Origin: a bacterium
GTDB lineage: Bacteria; Bacillota_I; Bacilli_A; RF39; UBA660
Length of the DNA stretch: 9,959 nucleotides
Direction: 5' to 3'
Assembly: GCA_004560915.1 (NCBI GenBank)
Contig: SFTR01000033.1
Span: 1-9,959 of the forward strand
The number at the start of each line of letters is the position of its first letter. Position 1 is the stretch's first letter. The translations under genes and the position numbers were made by a program. Under the pieces are notes generated by a model. That model did no database searches. It was not told the DNA's origin and saw only the letters and a program-made list of their open reading frames with translations. Positions 6,548 to 9,959 of this stretch are shown here, piece by piece.

Positions 6548-8782
6548 TTACTCCTTTGGTTCTTCTAGTTTTACTAGAACATCTCTTGGTTTTGAACCTT
6601 TAGCTGGACCTACAATTCCTTTTTCTTCAAATTGATCCATTATACGAGCTGCTCTATTGTAGCCAATACTATATTTTCTTTGTATTAGTGATGCACTTAT
6701 TTGTCCCATACGAATTGCATAGTTAAGTATTTCATCGTACAAGACATCTTTTTGTTCTCCTCCACCAGAACTTCCTTGTGATTCTCCTCCACTACTAGCG
6801 TTTGCTTCTAGATTAGTGAATTTATCACTATATTTTGGTGGATGACATCTTTTCTTAACGAAATCTACTACTCTTGCAATTTCATCATCTGAAACGAAGC
6901 TTCCTTGAATACGTGTTGGTGTATTTTCATCCATTGGTTTATAAAGCATATCACCTTTACCAAGTAGTTTTTCTGCTCCTGTCATATCAAGAATTGTACG
7001 TGAATCTATAGATGAAGAAACAGCAAATGATATACGAGTTGGTATATTTGATTTAACGACACCTGTAATAATATCAGTAGATGGTCTTTGAGTAGCAACT
7101 ATTAAGTGAATACCTGCTGCTCTTGCAAGTTGTGTAATTCTCATGATTGATTCTTCTACTTCTTTTGCTGCAACTAACATTAAGTCTGCAAGTTCATCTA
7201 TAATTACTAGAATAAATGGCATTTTCTTAAGACCACAGTCTGGATTCTTTTTAAGTTCTTTTTCGATATAATCATTATATGTTTGTATATTTTTAGTTCC
7301 ACTATTTTTAAATGTTTCGTATCTATCGTCCATTTCAACTACTATTTTTTGAAGTGCTGTACTTGCTTTTTTAGGGTCTGTTACGACTGGTGTAAGTAAG
7401 TGAGGTATTCCTTCGTAAACATTAAATTCTACTTTCTTTGGGTCTACTAATACCATCTTAACTTCATCTGGTGTAGCTCTCATTATGATTGATACAATTA
7501 TATTATTTATACATACTGATTTACCACTACCAGTAGCACCTGCTACTAACATATGTGGTGTTTTATTTATTTCTACGCATTTAACTTTTCCCATTATGTC
7601 TCTACCAAGAGGTGCCGCTAGTTTAGAATCTTTATATTTAGGATTCTTTTCTAAGTCTTCCATTATCTCTCTCATTGATACAGCCATTATTTGTTGATTT
7701 GGTATTTCTACTCCTATTGTATTTTTACCTGGGATTGGTGCTTCAATTCTTACTTCTTTTGCTGCTAAAGCTAGAGCTATTTCTCTTGAAATACTAAGTA
7801 CTTTATTTACTTTAGTACCTCTATCTAAGTCCATTTCATATTGAGTTACAGCTGGACCTACATGTACTTCTATAACTTTGGCATGCATTCCGAAGTCTCC
7901 AAATACTCTTTCTAAAATCTTTGTATTTGATGCAATAAATTCTGTTGAATTAACTTTTCCTTTGCTCTTATTTTGATTTAATAAAGCTACTGGAGGTTTA
8001 ATATATACTTCGTTAGTTGTCTCTTCTTCAGGCTCTAGTATCTTAGATGCATCCATACTTCCAACTGTTGTATCTTTTTTAGGTTCTAAATCTTCTACAC
8101 TTGTAATAACAACTCTTTTATCGATTGGTTCATCATCAGTTAGAACTTCATTTGTATTAAGTATTTGTTTTTTGGACAATTTTTCTTCTTTTTCATCATC
8201 TTCACTCTTATTAAATAGTTTTTTGAATGGTGAAATTATTGCTCTAAATATATCAGCAAGTGTTATATCAAATAGCATAATAAGTCCAAATCCTGCAATT
8301 ATTACTAGTACTATTGTTGTTCCTTCTACATCAAATAATGAAACAAATGCCCATGATGTTGCTGCTCCTATCATACCTCCACCAGTATTTCTTATCTCTG
8401 TGTCTGCGTTATATGATGCACTTATATTATCAAATGTAGTCGTAAATATTTCTTTTCCTTTTACATTTGTATCTTTTATATAATTAATATGTGAAAACAA
8501 TAATAAAGATAATATTATTGCATAGATACCTACTAGTCTTGCTGAAAAGAAGTCTGGTTTATTTCTTTTAGCAAGTAAGTATACTCCATAACATAGTCCT
8601 AAAACTAATAATACAAAGTACCATGTACCAAAAAGAAATATAGCAAATTTCTTCACTAGATTTCCAACTGCTCCGAATGCTCCAAGACCTGTAATTGATA
8701 ATAATATAAGTGCTAGTCCTGTAAGTTCATTTGTATATCTAAATTTCTTTTTTGATTCTGATGATTTTTTCTTTTTTGCCAT
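6548..8782 (-). CDS. ftsK: FtsK/SpoIIIE-type DNA translocase
   Basis: A septum-anchored ATPase that pumps chromosomal DNA away from the closing division site. With ATG at 8780-8782 as start it has 744 residues. About four membrane helices lie at roughly 20-180, then an acidic/lysine-rich linker to about 270. The alpha/beta motor follows: Walker A GATGSGKS at 415-422, LVDPKKVEFN near 445, Walker B VIIDELADL at 526-534 and ATQRPSTDIITG at about 563-574. A Ser/Gly-rich spacer near 663-677 leads to the C-terminal gamma winged helix (QISASLIQRKYSIGYNRAARIM), which reads polarity sequences on DNA. All motifs are intact, and the length is close to Bacillus SpoIIIE. A GTG at 8789-8791 is also in frame, but it is part of the AGGTGG ribosome-binding site for the ATG. 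It lies 9 nt after ezrA, so the two are co-transcribed. Confidence 0.95.
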   Translation of the reverse strand: MAKKKKSSESKKKFRYTNELTGLALILLSITGLGAFGAVGNLVKKFAIFLFGTWYFVLLVLGLCYGVYLLAKRNKPDFFSARLVGIYAIILSLLLFSHINYIKDTNVKGKEIFTTTFDNISASYNADTEIRNTGGGMIGAATSWAFVSLFDVEGTTIVLVIIAGFGLIMLFDITLADIFRAIISPFKKLFNKSEDDEKEEKLSKKQILNTNEVLTDDEPIDKRVVITSVEDLEPKKDTTVGSMDASKILEPEEETTNEVYIKPPVALLNQNKSKGKVNSTEFIASNTKILERVFGDFGMHAKVIEVHVGPAVTQYEMDLDRGTKVNKVLSISREIALALAAKEVRIEAPIPGKNTIGVEIPNQQIMAVSMREIMEDLEKNPKYKDSKLAAPLGRDIMGKVKCVEINKTPHMLVAGATGSGKSVCINNIIVSIIMRATPDEVKMVLVDPKKVEFNVYEGIPHLLTPVVTDPKKASTALQKIVVEMDDRYETFKNSGTKNIQTYNDYIEKELKKNPDCGLKKMPFILVIIDELADLMLVAAKEVEESIMRITQLARAAGIHLIVATQRPSTDIITGVVKSNIPTRISFAVSSSIDSRTILDMTGAEKLLGKGDMLYKPMDENTPTRIQGSFVSDDEIARVVDFVKKRCHPPKYSDKFTNLEANASSGGESQGSSGGGEQKDVLYDEILNYAIRMGQISASLIQRKYSIGYNRAARIMDQFEEKGIVGPAKGSKPRDVLVKLEEPKE

Positions 8783-8791
8783 AAATTCCAC

Positions 8792-9959
8792 CTAACTTTC
8801 CATTTTACTTAGAAGTTTTTTATAAATACCAGGTTCAACGATATTAAGTGTATTTAATATTTTCTCTAGAGAATCTTTGTAATCCCCCTTATTAAATGCT
8901 TTAGTTGATGCATTTAGTCCTGATGCTACTTCTTTATTACTTGATCTATATCTATTTCCATATACTATAGCCATTTCTGCCATAGCTGCTGTTTTAGTAG
9001 TATTTGATGCTGTTTGATATAGTTTTAATGCTAAATCACGAGCAGTATCAACTCTTAAATTTAATGTTTTAATTGATATTGGTTTTTTATCTATTTCTAT
9101 TTGTATTTCTTTTATTGCGTCGTATGCTTCTTTTAACTCTACATAGAATTTATCTGGTATAACTGGAAGATTATAATCTTTAATTTTATATTTAGAATTA
9201 TTTATTATATTTTTAATTTCATATAATTGATCTCTAGCTCTTGCTTCATCTTCTTTTAAACTTCCTAAATTCTTTAGAGTTGTTTCTAGTTTATCTTCTA
9301 CTTTTGAAAGAGATACAGCTACCATTTCACACTCATTACTTAGTTTTGAAAATGGCATTACTTTTGATAGAGTTCTATCATTTATAAGTTTAAAACTATC
9401 TTTTACTTGAACAAGTTCTTTATTTATCTCATCAATTACCATTATTTCTTCATCACTTAAATCATAAGTGTCTTTTAAGTTATCAATTTCTGCATATAGA
9501 TTTCTAAGTATTGAACTAACTTTTACGATTCTATCATTTATATTAATGATTCCTCTTTCATACTCTTTCTTACTACGTTTTTCATTATCAAAGTCACTAT
9601 ATATTGCTTCATAATAATCAACTAATGTTTTTAAATCAAATACTGAATCTTGCAAGTTTAATACATTTAATCTATCCATTATTTCACTAATCTTTTTATT
9701 AGTTTCTTCAATATTATAATCTATATTTAAGTATTCAATATTATATCCATCTCTAGTCATTCTAGTAGCAATATTTTTAATATCTTTCATTTTCTTTGGA
9801 AGAATCATAGTTGATATTAATACAATAGTTGGAGCTTCTTCAATAACAATACTAATATTATGAATCATATCATCAAGTGCTTTTACTATTTTACCTAGTT
9901 CTTCATATTCATGGTTTTGAATAGATACTTCGAATGCACTAAATAGTTTATCAATATTT
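8792..9959 (-). CDS. ezrA: Septation ring regulator EzrA, C-terminal part (5' end outside window)
   Basis: The frame stays open to the right edge, with 388 codons visible before TAG at 8792-8794. The Met codon at 9866-9868 is internal: codons upstream continue in family style (NIDKLFSAFE, NHEYEELGKIVKALDD). EzrA is a membrane-anchored, spectrin-like coiled-coil protein that binds FtsZ and restrains ring assembly at wrong sites. The visible part is almost wholly alpha-helical with repeated heptad-like segments. The C-terminal hallmark is AEMAIVYGNRYRS at about 327-339, corresponding to the conserved NRYR-containing patch needed for septal localisation in Bacillus, followed by NKGDYKDSLEKIL and NIVEPG. 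The N-terminal membrane helix lies outside the window. It is directly upstream of ftsK, making a division-themed pair. Confidence 0.88.
   Translation of the reverse strand, partial: NIDKLFSAFEVSIQNHEYEELGKIVKALDDMIHNISIVIEEAPTIVLISTMILPKKMKDIKNIATRMTRDGYNIEYLNIDYNIEETNKKISEIMDRLNVLNLQDSVFDLKTLVDYYEAIYSDFDNEKRSKKEYERGIININDRIVKVSSILRNLYAEIDNLKDTYDLSDEEIMVIDEINKELVQVKDSFKLINDRTLSKVMPFSKLSNECEMVAVSLSKVEDKLETTLKNLGSLKEDEARARDQLYEIKNIINNSKYKIKDYNLPVIPDKFYVELKEAYDAIKEIQIEIDKKPISIKTLNLRVDTARDLALKLYQTASNTTKTAAMAEMAIVYGNRYRSSNKEVASGLNASTKAFNKGDYKDSLEKILNTLNIVEPGIYKKLLSKMES

Noticed and set aside
6423..8483. Short plus-strand frames at 6423-6635, 7485-7697 and 8172-8483.
   Set aside because: All lie antisense to the ftsK gene or its small neighbour, lack ribosome-binding sites and resemble no family.
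6548..8782. The FtsK-like gene as a conjugation coupling ATPase of a mobile element.
   Set aside because: It has the multi-helix N-terminus, linker and C-terminal gamma winged helix of chromosomal FtsK/SpoIIIE and sits with ezrA. Element-borne FtsK-like proteins usually lack this layout.
1..9959. Mycoplasma-type code with TGA read as tryptophan.
   Set aside because: Every Trp codon in the genes is TGG and no gene contains an in-frame TGA, so nothing supports reassignment.
1..9959. CRISPR array, tRNA, rRNA, insertion-sequence ends or a riboswitch.
   Set aside because: No regularly spaced repeats, cloverleaf sequences, terminal inverted repeats of a transposon or long leader regions were seen. 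Intergenic space is under 90 bases everywhere.

Overview
The window is very AT-rich and tightly packed. It encodes chromosomal genes typical of low-GC Firmicutes: an EzrA-type division regulator, an FtsK/SpoIIIE translocase and a YmfF/YmfH-like pair of M16 peptidases. The genetic code is standard as far as can be seen (every Trp is TGG, no in-frame TGA). Together with the surface-protein tail at the left edge, this suggests an uncultured Bacilli-class lineage of the Erysipelotrichales/RF39 kind. The taxonomic placement is inference from gene content and style, not a database match.

From right to left on the minus strand, the first block is a division/chromosome-segregation operon: ezrA (C-terminal part, running off the right edge), ftsK, a small membrane-anchored protein of unknown function, and deoD (purine nucleoside phosphorylase). 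Gaps are only 3-9 nt and the ribosome-binding sites lie in or against the preceding gene. A small hairpin with a U-tract ends this unit, and an extended -10 promoter then starts a second unit. That unit holds two M16-family proteins overlapping by one base: the first has lost the zinc-binding motif and the second keeps it. The order ftsK, then ymfF-like, then ymfH-like recalls the spoIIIE-ymfF-ymfH neighbourhood of Bacillus, which supports the assignments.

After ymfH the expected Bacillus-type continuation (ymfI, rodZ, pgsA, cinA, recA) is absent. Instead a perfect 12-bp inverted repeat leads into a single HerA-like (DUF87) hexameric ATPase gene. One arm of the repeat contains that gene's Shine-Dalgarno and the loop carries its probable -10 box. 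A bidirectional terminator separates herA from a convergent plus-strand reading frame entering from the left edge.

That left-edge frame is the most unusual item. Its first part is the recombinase domain of a large serine recombinase. Where the zinc ribbon should begin, it passes without a stop into the C-terminal part of an unrelated surface or pseudopilin-like protein ending in a GTGT-DPY-type tail. It looks like an in-frame junction between a mobile-element integrase and a host surface-protein gene. With the loss of synteny after ymfH, the left 2.7 kb looks like a genome-plasticity boundary, while the right 7 kb is ordinary core genome.
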